A DNA stretch of 64,000 nucleotides from Acestrorhynchus altus (taxonomy: Eukaryota > Chordata > Actinopteri > Characiformes > Acestrorhynchidae): the NCBI GenBank assembly GCA_034509495.1, contig CM067513.1:20160819-20224818 (forward strand), written 5' to 3'. Each line of letters opens with the position of its first letter. Positions within the stretch are counted from its first letter, which is position 1. The position numbers were made by a program, and so were the translations under genes. Positions 46,260-59,184 of the stretch are shown here, in pieces. Under the pieces are notes generated by a model. That model was not told the DNA's origin. It searched no databases and was given only the letters and a program-made list of their open reading frames with translations.

Positions 46260-48330
46260 ATGCTGGGTAGAGATGATCTAATCAGATTCTATTAGATTAT
46301 TCTAAATCAGCTTCTGTGGTGAACAAGTAGCTGATTTGGGTTTAGTTTATGAAGATGCTAATCCAGCCTGAATATACAGATCAAGGAATGAATAATCTGG
46401 AATACCTAGTTATGATACTTTATTTGCATTAACAGTTAAGAATTTTAAGAGTAAACAGGTATGTAATACAAAATCCATCAATGAAACAACACAATCATTT
46501 ATATTAAAAGCACTTTTCATATTAAAAAGAGTTTTGATTGTGATGTTCTCTACATTTCTACATTATATAATCTTATTCATCATATATCAAGTATTTACCC
46601 TTCTGGCAAAGCATTTGACATGTCTGGCTAGAACCAACACCATATCTTAATATGTATATCTATGGTAGGGACTGTGACTCTTCTTAAAAGGTCGCATTTT
46701 TTTTTCTTTTAAGAAAATCATACAATCACTTATACCAAAGCTCACCTGTTCACTGGACATTGTCACAGGAGTATTGTGGTTTGTTCAGATAAATTCTGAC
46801 AAACTTGAGTCTGACTTTTTATGTTTCTGTGCCAACAGTAGGGTCCTCCTTGGTATCCTACCACAGCATTTCATTTCATTTAGATAACGACCGTGCAAGC
46901 AGATACTGTTATAATCTGTGTGTGTAATTTGTGTTTGGAAGCTGATTGTGTTTTTTAATAGACATTTAAACATCATTCATTTCAATGTTATTAGCATTTT
47001 TCTCTTCATTTCATTTTTAAAGAGGTTAGCAATAGTGCCATGGGCTGTAAAGTTCTTATTGATATTGTGCACAATGAACACCTTTAACATTCAGATCTCT
47101 GGAGATGAACTTCTTTTTTTCCTCCATGCTCAGCGTGATACACAGACGCAAGAATTATTTTCAATTTAAACTGTCTGAACATTTATTTCTATACTGACTT
47201 TGTTTGCTATCTGCCACAAACAGTATGCAAACAAAATAAATAAACATGTGAATACCAAAGTATTTGTAACTGCTATACAAGTCTTAGAAATGTTATGCCT
47301 TTTCTGAAAGAAATGCAGAAATGCTGGGGTGCCAATATACTTGGTCTTGATTATATACATAGCTGTATGTTTGCTATGGTGTTTGGACTATGAGACACAT
47401 GCTGCTGAAATTCAGCCCAAGACCTGAAACTAGAGCAACTATAGCTAACCATGCCTATGTTCCTTCACACAGAGTGAAGTCATTGCCATCATACATTAGT
47501 GGTACATGGGTTGGATGATCACTGTATTTATTTATTCATATTTATCTATAAACATGATATGTTGCACAAAAAAGGGTAGTAATAGCCCTGAATTCTGAAT
47601 GTTTCCTGTACCATTTTTATAGATTTTGCTGAAAATACTTTTATATTTTTTAAAGCAACCCATTTAAAAATGTAGAATTTGTTTCCACCACAATGAATAA
47701 TTCAGCTATAAGTAAATGTGTGCAAACTGTGTGTATTATAATACACAGAGAAGCTTGTTGTAACAGCTAAAAAGTAAGGAAAAATATAAACGTCAGTTTT
47801 TAAATAGTATATATTTGTAAACAGTATATATATATATATATATATAATGTATGTATGTATGTGAGAATTGTATATGTATGTATATTAAGAACTATTTAAG
47901 TAGTTTTAGATTGAAAGTACATAATGATTGTTTTGCAGTTTGCATGCTACATAAGATAAGAGAAGATGATAAGAACTGAAGAATATTATTTACTGGTAAT
48001 TGCATATTAACTCTTAATTATATTATATATATATATATATAATTATATATATTGTATTTATGCTACATAAAAAAAAAAAAAAACTCTATTCCTATTAGTT
48101 ATTCGAATAAGAGTTTAAATGTGTGTGTCTGTGGTCTGCTGGGAGCAGTGCTTGCTTGTTATAAGCTTAATTTTGCTCTGGCAGAAATCTGGAGCTTGGC
48201 TTGTTCCCCATTGATGAAATATCATCTACTGGGGTTTGCAACTCTGGTGTAAAAAACAAAAAACAAACCCAAAACATCCTCCCCACTGTGGCATCCTGCC
48301 ATACGCTAACAGGTTTAGGCTTATCAATAC
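46260..48330. other. Unassigned AT-rich sequence
   Basis: Short (TA)n at 47823-47847 and 48023-48041. No gene or named repeat. If exon C splices to 34390, all of this is intron. Confidence 0.35.
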
Positions 48331-48436
48331 AATTAGAATGAGAACTTGGCATTTGCTGGAATCACGCTGGCTGCGCTGATGGAGCTGTATCCAGCAGGGG
48401 AATTTTCCCACAGGGAATTTGACAGGTACACATCAC

Positions 48437-48553
48437 CACAGGGGCTGGAAGCAGAACACACAGAGGAGCGTTCCACCAGCCGGTGATACACTCCATCCCC
48501 ACAGTCCCAAAATCCCTCAGCTAGGTGTACAGGGGCCTGTTTATTTAACACTT
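48437..48553 (-). CDS. Candidate upstream coding exon (C)
   Basis: Acceptor aaatcaactttttcag at 48554. It starts AA, completing GAA with the G of exon B, and reads VLNKQAPVHLAEGFWDCGDG and on to SSPC. A donor CCTGTG|gtgatg at 48437/48436 leaves phase 1, which matches the AT start of the ALMS-gene exon at 34390. If that donor is not used, the frame continues to a TAA at 48333 and would be the C-terminus of a separate gene. The EGFWDCGDGVY block faintly recalls a DCGDGFY motif I associate with MORN5, but this is too short to assign a family. Confidence 0.5.
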
Positions 48554-48633
48554 CTGAAAAAGTTGATTTAAGCATCCCTTCGTGCACTCACTTGTGTCCA
48601 TTGAGTTAGCACAACAGCATTTTCTTTTTCTAC

Positions 48634-48682
48634 CTGTTCTTTTCTCCAGTTGAAGACAAGACTGACTGCACAGTCTCTCAAG
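48634..48682 (-). CDS. Candidate upstream coding exon (B), 49 nt
   Basis: Acceptor tttgttaaaatag at 48683 (moderate); donor AACAG|gtagaa at 48634/48633. It reads LERLCSQSCLQLEKRT and one base. Phase 0 at its start agrees with exon A and phase 1 at its end agrees with exon C. Joined A-B-C gives a Leu/Glu-rich, probably coiled-coil passage (HWVENEQTVSQ, LERLCSQSC, LQLEKRTEVLNKQ). The phase agreement and the continuous heptad-like character are the main support; the exon is short and its acceptor is ordinary. Confidence 0.42.
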
Positions 48683-48689
48683 CTATTTT

Positions 48690-49432
48690 AACAAAGGCAA
48701 CCACATACACCTGAAAGCTTATAGACTGTTAGTTACACTTGGACAGAATTAAGGGTGATTATGGTCCAGCTTAAAAACCCACATGAAATATAAATTTTTA
48801 GAACCCAACAACCATACAAATCATACAAACTACATTTGGAGGTGGTTTGAAATGCAATTACAGTTGGATTTGTACAGACATGTCCCATTTCCAGAATTTC
48901 AAAGTGTTTTTTTGTTTTGTTTTGGTTTTTGTGACCCAAGTGTGGCACCAGCATTGCTATGTAGTTACTGACACCTATGTTATTAGCACAGCAACCCATG
49001 CAGATAAGTTTCTGATGTCCAGGGCCACAAACTTGATGTGATCACTTGCATTTAACAGTACATCTTCAGTCTTTTCAACTGATCTAAGAAACAAATTAAT
49101 TTTGTCTGCAGTTTGAACACAGCCTTAGTTTGCCAGAGAGAGCAGGAAAATTCCCTTTTAAGAGATTCATTTGGACACAGTTTTCTTAAAGTTACCTTAA
49201 AATAGAAAAATGACATTGGCATTGCTGAATAATGAGAGTTTGGTACATGAAAGTGAAAAACTGTTGTCGTCTTCCTGTTTTAACTGTTTTGTAGTCTTGG
49301 CTCATGATATTTAATTTACATTCACCAGCCAACTAGCCAAAGTTGTTTGATGTTAACATGCTAGCTAGCTCTGGAGAATATGGAAAAAATGCTAAAGGTT
49401 AATGATAGCACTCCTCTGAGAAGGACTGACCA

Positions 49433-49485
<53 letters not shown>

Positions 49486-50330
49486 CTACAATGTTGTGAA
49501 AACAGGTTTTGATAATATTCATATTGTCAGTCATATATTAATTGCATTCATAGTGACAGATTTCAAGCTGTTTGTTTTCAACAAGTGATTATTAATCTAT
49601 TCAAATTTGAATTAAAAATCTCTCATGTTTTGAGACTATGGATTTCTGGATTACAGTGGCTATAAGCCATAATGATCAACAGTAAAACATAAAAGTCTTG
49701 TAATGTCACTTTCATGTAATAAATGCAAAATATGACAATTTACCTTTTTGAATGAAATTGTGATCTTGAATGTGCTTTTCAATGATATTCAGATTTGTTG
49801 CATTAGTACATATTTCTGAAGTTTAGTTTCATTTGAAGCTGTTTGATGCATTTTAAGTTGAACATAAATGACAAACAAATTATTTTCTTCTTGAACAGTG
49901 GTACACGCCTCCTAGTCTTAACACATCAGCACGGAGCTCTAGAATATTTCCAGCATTGTTGTGAGAAATGAATAATTTACAATTGGTTAAGAAGTAACAG
50001 TTATTAAATATGAAAACAGTAAGTAAAATACTGTATTATAGAACCATTTACATTGTGAAAAGTTTTCTCTGAGTGATGCCATTAAAATTTGCTCATCTAA
50101 AAAATAATAGTAATGAACAACAAATGATAGTTTATTATTTACACTCACATTTACTTGCAAAAATGTTTCTTAAAACAAATAAATAAATAAAACATCAATG
50201 GACATGTTCTTTGGAACCAAATCAGGTTCTTCTATGGTACTGACCAAATAATCCTTCTGCCATCTTTATTTATAAGATCTTGCAGTGGGGTTTTCCCTTA
50301 TTAAATTTGAAATTACACCGTTTTAAATCT
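48690..50330. other. Putative intron between candidate exons A and B
   Basis: Contains a (GT)n at 49437-49482. No additional exon recognised. Confidence 0.3.
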
Positions 50331-50347
50331 GAGAGGAGTTCTCTTAC

Positions 50348-50451
50348 CTGACTCACAGTTTGCTCATTCTCCACCCAATGCAGCTCAGCAGTTCTCTCTG
50401 TGAAAGCCACCCCTTGTTCTCCTCTGAGCTCAGGCTGTATAGTCTGTCTCT
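50348..50451 (-). CDS. Candidate upstream coding exon (A)
   Basis: The donor is near-consensus, GTCAG|gtaaga at 50348/50347. The frame ends TERTAELHWVENEQTVSQ in phase 0 and is open back past 50455. Two overlapping acceptors are possible: atcag at 50456 (phase 0) and atcagttag at 50452 (phase 1, compatible with exon D). It encodes a polar, helix-prone segment. Function unknown. It is placed upstream of the ALMS-motif gene on the same strand. Confidence 0.45.
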
Positions 50452-50469
50452 CTAACTGATGAGAGTATA

Positions 50470-51470
50470 ATAAATGTGGGCTGCTTCCACACAGCTCTTG
50501 GCTTCCACACCTCCTCTCAGACTGGTCTTCACATCATCCTCTGGGGCTCTGTTCATACCCCTCAGCTTACTGAGCCGAGTTTAAATGGTTCAGGTTGCTG
50601 TGCTGTGGCCCAGCCTTCCCTATTTAGGAGAGCAGCGACTGACGATTCACAGCAGAGGAACTTACTCTGACTCTCAATTGGACTCTCACTGGACTCTTTA
50701 TAAGACTCTTGCTGTGGGGCAGCCTTGAGCCTGATCCATAGCTTTGTTGGTTCCTTTCATTTTTGATCCTGTTAAGAGTCTGAAAGATCCTCCCTCGAAG
50801 AATGCTTTAACAGAAGGCAGTGGTCACCCTAAGAGCCTTTACTTCCTCTTCGGGTTTGCTTTCTCTGGTTCTTATGATCCTATTCCTCAGTTCTCTATAG
50901 GCTAAGCAATTCACCAGCTGGACCAGCTGAAGGTCCCTGTGGGTTGTCTTGCTTTCGTCTTTTGTGTTGGGTTAAGGTGTTTTTGCTGTCCCTGCTGCTA
51001 TTTCCACAGTATGAATGAGCTTCAGGTGAAGGCTCAGGTGAACACGTGTCATGTTTCAGTGCCTCCATTGCCCAATGCACCTTCAATTTATTCATGAGGG
51101 AAGAGTAAGGTGGCTAGATGAAATGTCTGGTTATTTGCTCTAATTCTCACTTCACAAAATGTCAGACAAATAGTTTGCTTTTTTGAGTTTTTGTGAGTTT
51201 CTGGATTGGGCAACTGGGGTGATTAGAGTCAGGCTCCAAACAAGATAAAAAAAAAAAGATCAGTATTTGCATGAGAAGTGCAGAAGACACTAAATAATTC
51301 ATCTTGTCTCTCTCTTCCTGGTGTGTATGCATTATTATGTAACATTGGTGAGAAAGTTTCACAGTGTCAGTTATTTTAGCACAGTGTCAGTTATTTTAAA
51401 TTTTTCCTGAGCTTTCACTTGGTAAAAGATAGATGAGTTCACATAGCTTTAGCTCATGAGGTGGAAAGAA
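50470..51470 (-). other. Putative intron with a possible extra exon
   Basis: A minus-strand frame at 51095-50895 (LKVHWAMEALKHDTCSPEPS) has polar, protein-like composition and ends at a stop after an internal gtgaat. A strong donor-like CAGA|gtaagt lies at 50664. I could not fit either into the frame of exons D and A, so none is called. Confidence 0.2.
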
Positions 51471-51477
51471 GTCTTAC

Positions 51478-51516
51478 CTTGACATTTTGGATGAAGCTGA
51501 TTTAGGCAGATCTGTC
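51478..51516 (-). CDS. Candidate upstream coding micro-exon (D), 39 nt
   Basis: Acceptor tgagtttatttcag at 51517; strong donor CAAG|gtaaga at 51478/51477. It encodes QICLNQLHPKCQ in the only frame that joins exon A (G plus AG gives Glu). The frame is also open further upstream through TAGECYEFISG, so the exon could be longer. No family recognised; short length makes this uncertain. Confidence 0.35.
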
Positions 51517-51639
51517 CTGAAATAAACTCATAACATTCCCCAGCAGTCTGACTATGTTTTATAATTCTTTCACCTTACTGTAATACCCAGTTCAAAATAT
51601 AATTGTATATTTGCTTATTAAAAAAAATAAATAAAATTA

Positions 51640-52437
51640 TTCAGGTCATAAAAGTAAATAAGGAAAACCACATTAAACAAATGAGACAAAAATATTACAC
51701 TTGCCCATTTGTTTGTTGAGGAGAATGATCCAATTCTACATATCGGTGTATGTGAACCGGATTGAATAGCATATGAATAGGATTATCATTTGAAAGTGTT
51801 TTCAACCAATGGGAGCCAATCAGGTGTGAGTTGAAGTTTTATTTAAAGAACAGCTAATGTTAGTGTTGAGTTCAACATCAGGAGAACTCTGAACAACGGT
51901 GTGCAGGACAGGGTTGCAAGGAGAAAGCTGCTGCTCTCCCAAAAGAACACTGCTGTCTGTCTGCAGTTTGTAAAATATTACATCGACAAACCAGAAGGCT
52001 ATTATAATGATGTTTCATGGATGAGACCTGAGACGAATTTTTGGCTTAAATGAGAAGTGTTATATTTGGAGAAAGGACAGGTTGCCATCATTGATGGAAA
52101 AATTAATACTGAATTATACCTGCTAATTTTAAAGGAAAATGTCAGGACATCTGTCTGTGAGTCACTAGAGAATGTGGGTCATGCAACAGGACAATAACCC
52201 TAAGCACACAAGTCATTCTACAAATAAATGTTTAAAGAAGAGTAAAATGAATGTTTTGGAATGGCCATGTGACAGTTCAGTTCTGAAACAAGCAGTTGAT
52301 AGGAAGAACTAAAATTAGTGCAATACTAATCAATCAGTAATGTTTAGCTGCAGTTTTTGCTGCACAAGGGGGGGTCACACCAGATACTGAAAGCAAAGGA
52401 TCACATACTTTTGCCACACTGAAATCATAGTACTTCA
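51640..52437 (+). mobile_element. Degenerate Tc1/mariner-type element
   Basis: Same family as 2690-3420 (aacaaatgagacaaaaatat near the start). It carries remnants of the transposase DET region at about 52015-52030 and a 3' end with ggggtcacaccagatactga and acttttgcca, typical of this Tc1 group. Confidence 0.6.
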
Positions 52438-52840
52438 CCTTTTACACTTTATAGCCTTGTTCCAAAATGGATTAAATAAAAACACAATACCCCACAATGA
52501 CAAAGTGCGAGACATTTGTTTGAAATCTTTAAAAATAAAAAACACAAAAATATAACATGCATTAGTGTTCACAGCCTTGGCTCAGTACTTTGTTTAAGCA
52601 CATTTGGCAGCAATTAGAGCCGCAAGTGTTTTTGAGTATAATGCTACATGCTGGACATACCTGTTTTTTGAAAGTTTCTCCCATTTTTCTTTGCAGAACA
52701 TCTCATGCTCCATCAGATTGGAAACTCCAGATGGACTGTCATGTGCCTTTCACTGAGGAGTGGCTTCCACTCTACCATACAGGCCTGAGTGCTACAGAAA
52801 TGTTTGTCCTTCTGGAAGGTTCTCCTTAAAATAGTAAAAA
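52438..52840 (-). mobile_element. Tc1-like fragment, opposite orientation
   Basis: The terminal part (aatggattaaataaaaacac) resembles the inverted-repeat zone of the element at 59358. It is followed by a stretch that on the minus strand corresponds to transposase N-terminal and linker sequence. Only one end is present. Confidence 0.5.
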
Positions 52841-53540
52841 TATCAGAACAAAAAAAAACAATTGTTGTTATATACACCCTTAAGGCTAAATCTGTGTCTA
52901 CACTGTATCTACACAACAAGCATGGCTACTTGGTACATATGCCACAGCCTGATGCGCATCTCCTAAGAAATGTAACAAACCACAACAAGGGTAATTGCTC
53001 TGCATGGTAGCATCATATTTCCATCTCTGATAACATTTTTATATTCAGAACTTGATTGGTTCAGTGGCCATACAGACCATCTTCTCTACTTTGTGAGTTG
53101 ATAAAATGTCATTAAAGGTAACTTTTGTTGAACAATTATTTGCTCCATTTCCAACATAATCCACTCAATTTCAGCTGTCATCATTTGTATTATGCCAATG
53201 AAGTCAACACAGTAGCACAGAAACCCCATCACAAGCTAGTGTTTTGTCAGAGTAATGCAGCAACTTACACTCTAATCAGGGATCTTCCAAGATTCTATAG
53301 CAAATGTAATCTTACATCTAGAAACATGACTTAGGAGAAAAAAACTTTTGAATAATTATGATGGAGAAACTTTTAAATTATTCTTTAAAGAACATCTAAA
53401 ATTATTTTGTAAAGCTCCAAAAATAGTTTATTTTTGTTACTGTTGTTAAACAAACAAACAAACGAAATTCTGGTAATATATTGAAAGGTTTTGCTAAGTG
53501 CAGATTTTACAGATATTGAGCTGAAATGTCAATATCCATA
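52841..53540. other. Unassigned sequence
   Basis: No feature recognised. Confidence 0.4.
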
Positions 53541-53544
53541 TATA

Positions 53545-55014
53545 CAATCCCAATGCCAATGAAGTTGGGATGTGTAAAACATAAATAAAAATAGTTTACA
53601 ATGATTTGAAAATCTTTTTTAACTTATTTTGAATTGAATACACTACAAAGACAAGATGTTCAAATTGATAAACAAAAGACTGTGAAAGTTCAGAAATGCT
53701 TAAAAAACCCCTGTTTGGAACATTCCACAGGTAAACAGGTGAGTGGCATTATTTGGTATAAAGGGAATAATCCTGAAAGGCTTAGTTCACAAGCAAGGAT
53801 GGGCCGAGGTCACCACTTTGAAAACAACTGCACGAGCAAACAGTCCAACAGTTTGAGAACAACGTCTCTCTATGTGCAACTGCAAGAAGTTTAGGAATTT
53901 CATCATCTACATTCCATATCATCAAAAGATTCAGAGAATCTGGAGAAATCTCTGCAAGTAAGCAACAAGGCCGTAAACCAACATTTAATGCCCGTGACCT
54001 TTGATCCCTAAGATGGCACTGCATTAAAAACCGACACCATTCCACATGGATATTACCACATTGGCTCAGGAACACTTAAAAAAAGCTGTCAGGGAACACA
54101 GCTTGTTGCTCCATCTACAAGTGCAAGTTTAAACCAGGTAAACCAGGCAAAGCAAAAGCCATATAATCAACATTACCTAGAAACGCTGCCAGCTTCTCTA
54201 GGCCCAAGCTCATCTGAGATGGACTGATGCAAAATGGAAAAGTGTTCTATGGTCTGACAAATTCACATTTCAAATTGTTTTTGGAAATTATGGACATTGT
54301 GTCGACAAGGCCACAGAGGAAAAGCACTGTCCAAAACGTTTTCAGCACAAAGTTGAAAAGCCAGCATCTCTGATGGTATGGGGGTGTTTAAGTGCCGATG
54401 GTATGGTCGCACATCTGTGAAGGGAACATTATTAAAGGTATAAACAGGTTTTGGAACAACGTATGCTGCCATCCAAGCAATATCTTTTTCAGGGACTTCC
54501 CTACTTATACAGAATGTGGCTTTGCATTGTCTTGCTAAAATGTGTTACAACAGCATGGCTTCATAGTAAAAGAGTGCAGGTACTAGATTGACCTGCCTGC
54601 AGTCCAGACCTGTGTCCTGAAGCGCAAAATACAGCAATGGAGACGCTGGACTGGAGCAACTGGAACAAATGAAGTTGTACATCAAGCAAGAATGTGAAAG
54701 AATTCCACCTACAAAGATTTAAGAATTAGTGTCCTCAGTTCCCAAATGCTTATTAAGTGTTGTTAAAATGAAAGGTGATGTAACAGTGGTAAACATGCCC
54801 CTGTCCCAACTTTGTTGGAACATGTTGCCAGCATCAAATTCAAAATGAGAGCATATTTGCCCCAAAACTATAAAGTTTATCCATTTGAATATTAATGCCT
54901 TGTCCTTGTCCTTTACAGCCAATTGAATGTAGGTTAAAACGGATTTGCAAATCATTTTATTCTATTTTTATTTATGTTTCACACAACATCCCAACTTCAT
55001 TGGAATTGGGGTTG
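53545..55014 (+). mobile_element. Tc1/mariner-type transposon with both inverted ends
   Basis: Flanked by TA on each side. The ends caatcccaatgccaatgaag and, in reverse complement, caaccccaattccaatgaag pair over about 70 bp including the following gttgggatg and aaacataaataaaaatag. The interior carries a frame-broken transposase, with VLWSDKFTFQIVFGNYGHC and EKPASLMVWGCLSADGMV at about 54240-54410. Length 1470 bp. Inactive because of multiple stops. Confidence 0.85.
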
Positions 55015-55019
55015 TAAAT

Positions 55020-58000
55020 GCTCCAGCACTTTCAAAACAATTATGTACAATATACTGACATAAGTAAGCCAGAATAGTAAACAACCTGGTGCTACCTTAT
55101 AAGACAATTGGAGCCATGGAGGTTCTGTAGAGCTTGCCAATCTCACAAATATGTTCACTCTGACTTGTCAGATCCTGTAAGTATTTACCTTAAAATCACA
55201 CTGGTTTGAGTAAGCAGCAATAAAATTCTCTGCCTTTTTAAATCACTGTTTTAGAAAAACAGATGTTCTCTGTATACTAACTATAGAAGAACATCTTGCA
55301 TAGTTTTCTTTGTAATTTAGCCTTTGTTCACCACCAAAGCAATCAAGGTGAGTGATGCATTGACTTCCTGTGTTGTTTCAAGGGTTTTATCTAAAATATT
55401 GCATTAGGAAGTCGATTGTTTTTTTTGATTGGTTGATAAGCCCCTTCACGAGCCAAGTGTTCATGAATGTAACCACAGAGGGGTTGCTTCAAGATGCCAA
55501 CCAATGATAATGGTCAAGAACAGAAAAATTGTTCTAGAAAACATAAATGTGTGCAAAAAACGATTACCTTGTACCAGAATTATAAAAGGAAAGGAAGCCT
55601 GCATGATCTGAATTACACCACATCTGTCAAACTTCATCTTATTAAATTGTCTTGTAATTCATGATGAAGAATGTTTGCTAAGAAACTGTCTGGTGGGTGA
55701 AATTAGTAAATCTAAGAGATTTTTGTAGACACTTTCCTCAATATTACAAGTGGAGCATGACTCCAGGTGAAATGTAACATAATGTGGCTTTAAATCTTTT
55801 GTGACTTCATTAAGGCATAAATGAACATCAATTTAAAAGGGCCACTTGTTCAGAATGAAGATTTGTGTGGATGCCTGACCCTCTCTGGCCTGTTTGTACA
55901 TTTTTTTATACCTAACTTGGATCCATATGTAGGTTAACATTTGTATTGATTCAAGTTCAGTTCTGAGTGCTTTTAAAAATATGTATTTAATGGAGGAATC
56001 TAATAGTAGAATATGGGTTAAAAACAGTTCTTCAATAAAGACCAGCAACTGCATTCATTACTCATAATATCAGATTCTGTTAAAGACTAACTCTGTATAT
56101 TACTGCTGTTCTAAATATTCTAAGTTTAAAGCTCTTAGGCAGATTTCCCACAGAGCCCTAAATTATTAAACATTTAATTTAAAGATGTTAACTTGTTAAT
56201 TGCCCAGAGGAAAAGCATTCAGCATGCTTGTGCGTCTCTCTGTAGGGGAGAATATGAATCAGATGAACCATATATAATCTGCTTGCAGAGGAGACATAAG
56301 GCATCTTTATGGTGTAAGACTCATAAGAGACTGATAAGGTTTAGCTTTATTTTACATTTAATGTGTTATAATGAAAAAATAACACACTGATAGTCTCTGC
56401 CATTTTGGTAGGCAAGCTGCCGATGTGAGAGGTTTAGTTTTAGACCCTTTGGGTAAGTGAAAGAATCAAAAATATAACAAAAGCCACAATGGACCTTGAT
56501 CCACATTTGATCCTCCCTTCCATCCCATATTGCGACATTGTAAATTACTTATTACATGTCATTATTATCATGACTGCTCAGCAAGGGTTCGACAGTTAGT
56601 TTGTTCGTTGGGTCTGGTGTGTAGGAGGGCAGGGACTCCATGACTTCCTTGATCTACAACAAGCCCTGACCAGATCTCCTGTTTCCTCAGTTTAATCAAG
56701 TCTCTGTGTCTGTATGCCTCCTGCTGAGCCAACAAGGGATGAGTTTATAGAAGAGAGAGAGTACTCCTCCATCGGCATGCAATAAGGACAACGAGAAACT
56801 GGCAGATCCATCTCTGTCAGTCACATTGTTGAAATGTTTAAAATTTCTTTTTGCTCTTTTGTTCCAGTAAGTAGTGCAGATGATTTCTTTACTTTTTTAA
56901 TCAGTAATAACACATTACCTTCATCAACAGTAGTAAATCTAAGATCAATCTTTATGTTGTTAGTGTACCGTACATACCAAAAAACAGAGGTACGATATTA
57001 GTACTGTTTGTGCTCAGAGGTACATTTTTTGTGAATGTACTCAAAGGTACAATATAGGACTTGTGGCAGACAATAATACATTAACTTCTACAAAAAAAGC
57101 CTGGCTGCAGAAAAGGAAAAGGCCACTGAAAGGTACTTCATTGTACCTCAATATGTACTTCATTTGTTTTAGTGTGTAGGAGTTCACTTACTGGTGGGTG
57201 TACAGCCATGGATATTTGATTGTTTTTTCAAGACAAAACAGCCAGATCCAGATGAGAGAGGAAGATTAAACTGAGTTGTATTTAATTGACCTCAGTAAGT
57301 ATGACAAGATTTTGAGTAGTTTGTCCTGAATCCTTAACTCAGTTTTTTTCCCTAAACAGTGACCAACTTATCTACAGTAATAGATAATAAAAACAAGCTG
57401 AAAGGAGAGCTGATCCTGTGTGATTATCAGTTTAGCTGGTGTAGATTCATTCATATCACATTTTTTCCAGAACTCAGGAGAATCATCTTAGAGCCTGTTG
57501 GCTATTTTGAGATGTGTTTATATTATTTTTGGTCAGCAATGTTTTCTGATGTGTTATTTTGCAATGGATCTTCCTGAAGATTTTTCTGACAGTCAAGTCA
57601 TGATTACTGACCTTAACTGAGGCTGCAGTTTCTTACAGCCTTCTTTGGATGGATGATTATACACTTTGCTGTTAGACAGATTTCGTGAGGGCATCCACTC
57701 CTAGCAAGATTTAAAAATGCTCCACTATTTGCCTTTCAAAAAAGGCACCAAACATAGCATTAAGAGGAGTGCCAGTATCGTTATATTTGTTACTATATAC
57801 TTGTATCTAACAGGGGTGAGTTTCCTGAATGTTATCAATCTTAACAAATAATTTAATTAATGTTTACCAAAGAGCCTCACAAACCAAAATGTCATTGACT
57901 CCTTCCCCCCAAATCACGTTAAGTTGAACCTCAAACTTCAAATATACTCAGTGAAATATACATTATTTATTCCCTATTAAACTTGAAAAATGTAGAAAAA

Positions 58001-58570
58001 ATTGGAGGGATGGACATATTGCACATTGGTGTATGTTCTGTTTTGTACTACTTAGTTCTGAAAACCTGAGAAGCTGCTGAAAGAGGATCCAGTTTTACAG
58101 TTTTACCATGTGCAAATGTATTTCTTCCTATGACTGTGTTATTTTTAGATAGCTGTTTAAGGGTTTAAGTAAATCAGGGGAGGTGTTGACTTTATACTGT
58201 GCTGCATGCAAACTGCACAGGGCAGTATTTAACTGCATAATTCAGCTCTAAACTATTTATCTCATGTTCTGATTCATCATAAGCCTGACTGCTTGTGAGC
58301 TGACTTGATAAAGTTGAACATTTTTTCCTGGGAAATATGCACACAGCTACACACACTTTTATGTGGTTTAATGAGATACAGTCAAGTGGGCAATGTTCAT
58401 TAATCAGCAGAGCTTTCGTGGAAGTACAAATATACATTTCATTAAGAAACATGAAACCAGGGGTCAATAAAGGACTTCCAAAAACTGGCTGAAAGGGTAA
58501 AAAAACAAAACAAAATCGGGAGTGAAGCCATGCGCTAAATTAAATAATTTGCAGGAAATAATTGGCTCTT
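55020..58570. other. Unassigned sequence, no gene called
   Basis: Short frames only. A pyrimidine tract with ttgttccag at 56850-56870 is acceptor-like on the plus strand, but no exon follows that I can support. The stretch at 56970-57170 repeats the motif gtac-aaaggtac several times (ggtacgatatta, aggtacattt, aaggtacaat, aaggtacttc), a low-order degenerate repeat. Confidence 0.35.
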
Positions 58571-58576
58571 TTTCTG

Positions 58577-58598
58577 CTGTGTGTGTGTGTGTGTGTGT

Positions 58599-58630
<32 letters not shown>

Positions 58631-58643
58631 TTTTTCGCGCATT

Positions 58644-58713
<70 letters not shown>

Positions 58714-58723
58714 TTCACGCATT

Positions 58724-58761
<38 letters not shown>

Positions 58762-58790
58762 TGTGTGTGTGTGTGCACGTGTGCATTTGT
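58577..58790. repeat. Compound (GT)n minisatellite with duplicated spacer
   Basis: (GT)n arrays separated by two copies of a spacer tttttcgcgcattcatg and ttttttcacgcattcatg about 80 bp apart, so a roughly 80-bp unit containing GT tract plus spacer has been duplicated. Confidence 0.9.
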
Positions 58791-58799
58791 ATGTGTATG

Positions 58800-59070
58800 C
58801 CTGCACACTGCTGGAATTAGTGGCTAATTTTAGCATTTTAGTTGAACCTCAGTCTAAGGTTGATCTGCCAGTGAAGAACTACTTCCTGCAACGTCATTGA
58901 TGAGCATGGCCTAACTATATTCTTGTTTTATTCTGACTGTTACATAAACCCATAGCTGTCTGCTTCTGAGAAAAACAAGCAGATGGAATATGGAAATATT
59001 CAAATCCTAATGTGTTAATATATCATGTGGCATAACACATGTAACATAAATAATACACTTTTGCCTCATT
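58800..59070. other. Unassigned sequence
   Basis: No feature recognised. Confidence 0.4.
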
Positions 59071-59073
59071 TCT

Positions 59074-59078
<5 letters not shown>

Positions 59079-59129
<51 letters not shown>

Positions 59130-59184
59130 CACACGCACACACACACACACACACACACGCACACACGCACACACACACACACAC
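59079..59184. repeat. (CA)n microsatellite with CG interruptions
   Basis: About 50 CA units with scattered cacg units. Confidence 0.95.

Noticed and set aside
48333..48587. Stand-alone 84-codon gene starting at GTG
   Set aside because: The start is not an ATG and the frame is better explained as an exon beginning after the acceptor at 48554.
58464..58827. Long frames of His-Thr or Cys-Val repeats
   Set aside because: Pure translation of GT/CA microsatellites; the same applies at 13.5, 38.6, 59.1 and 62.8 kb.
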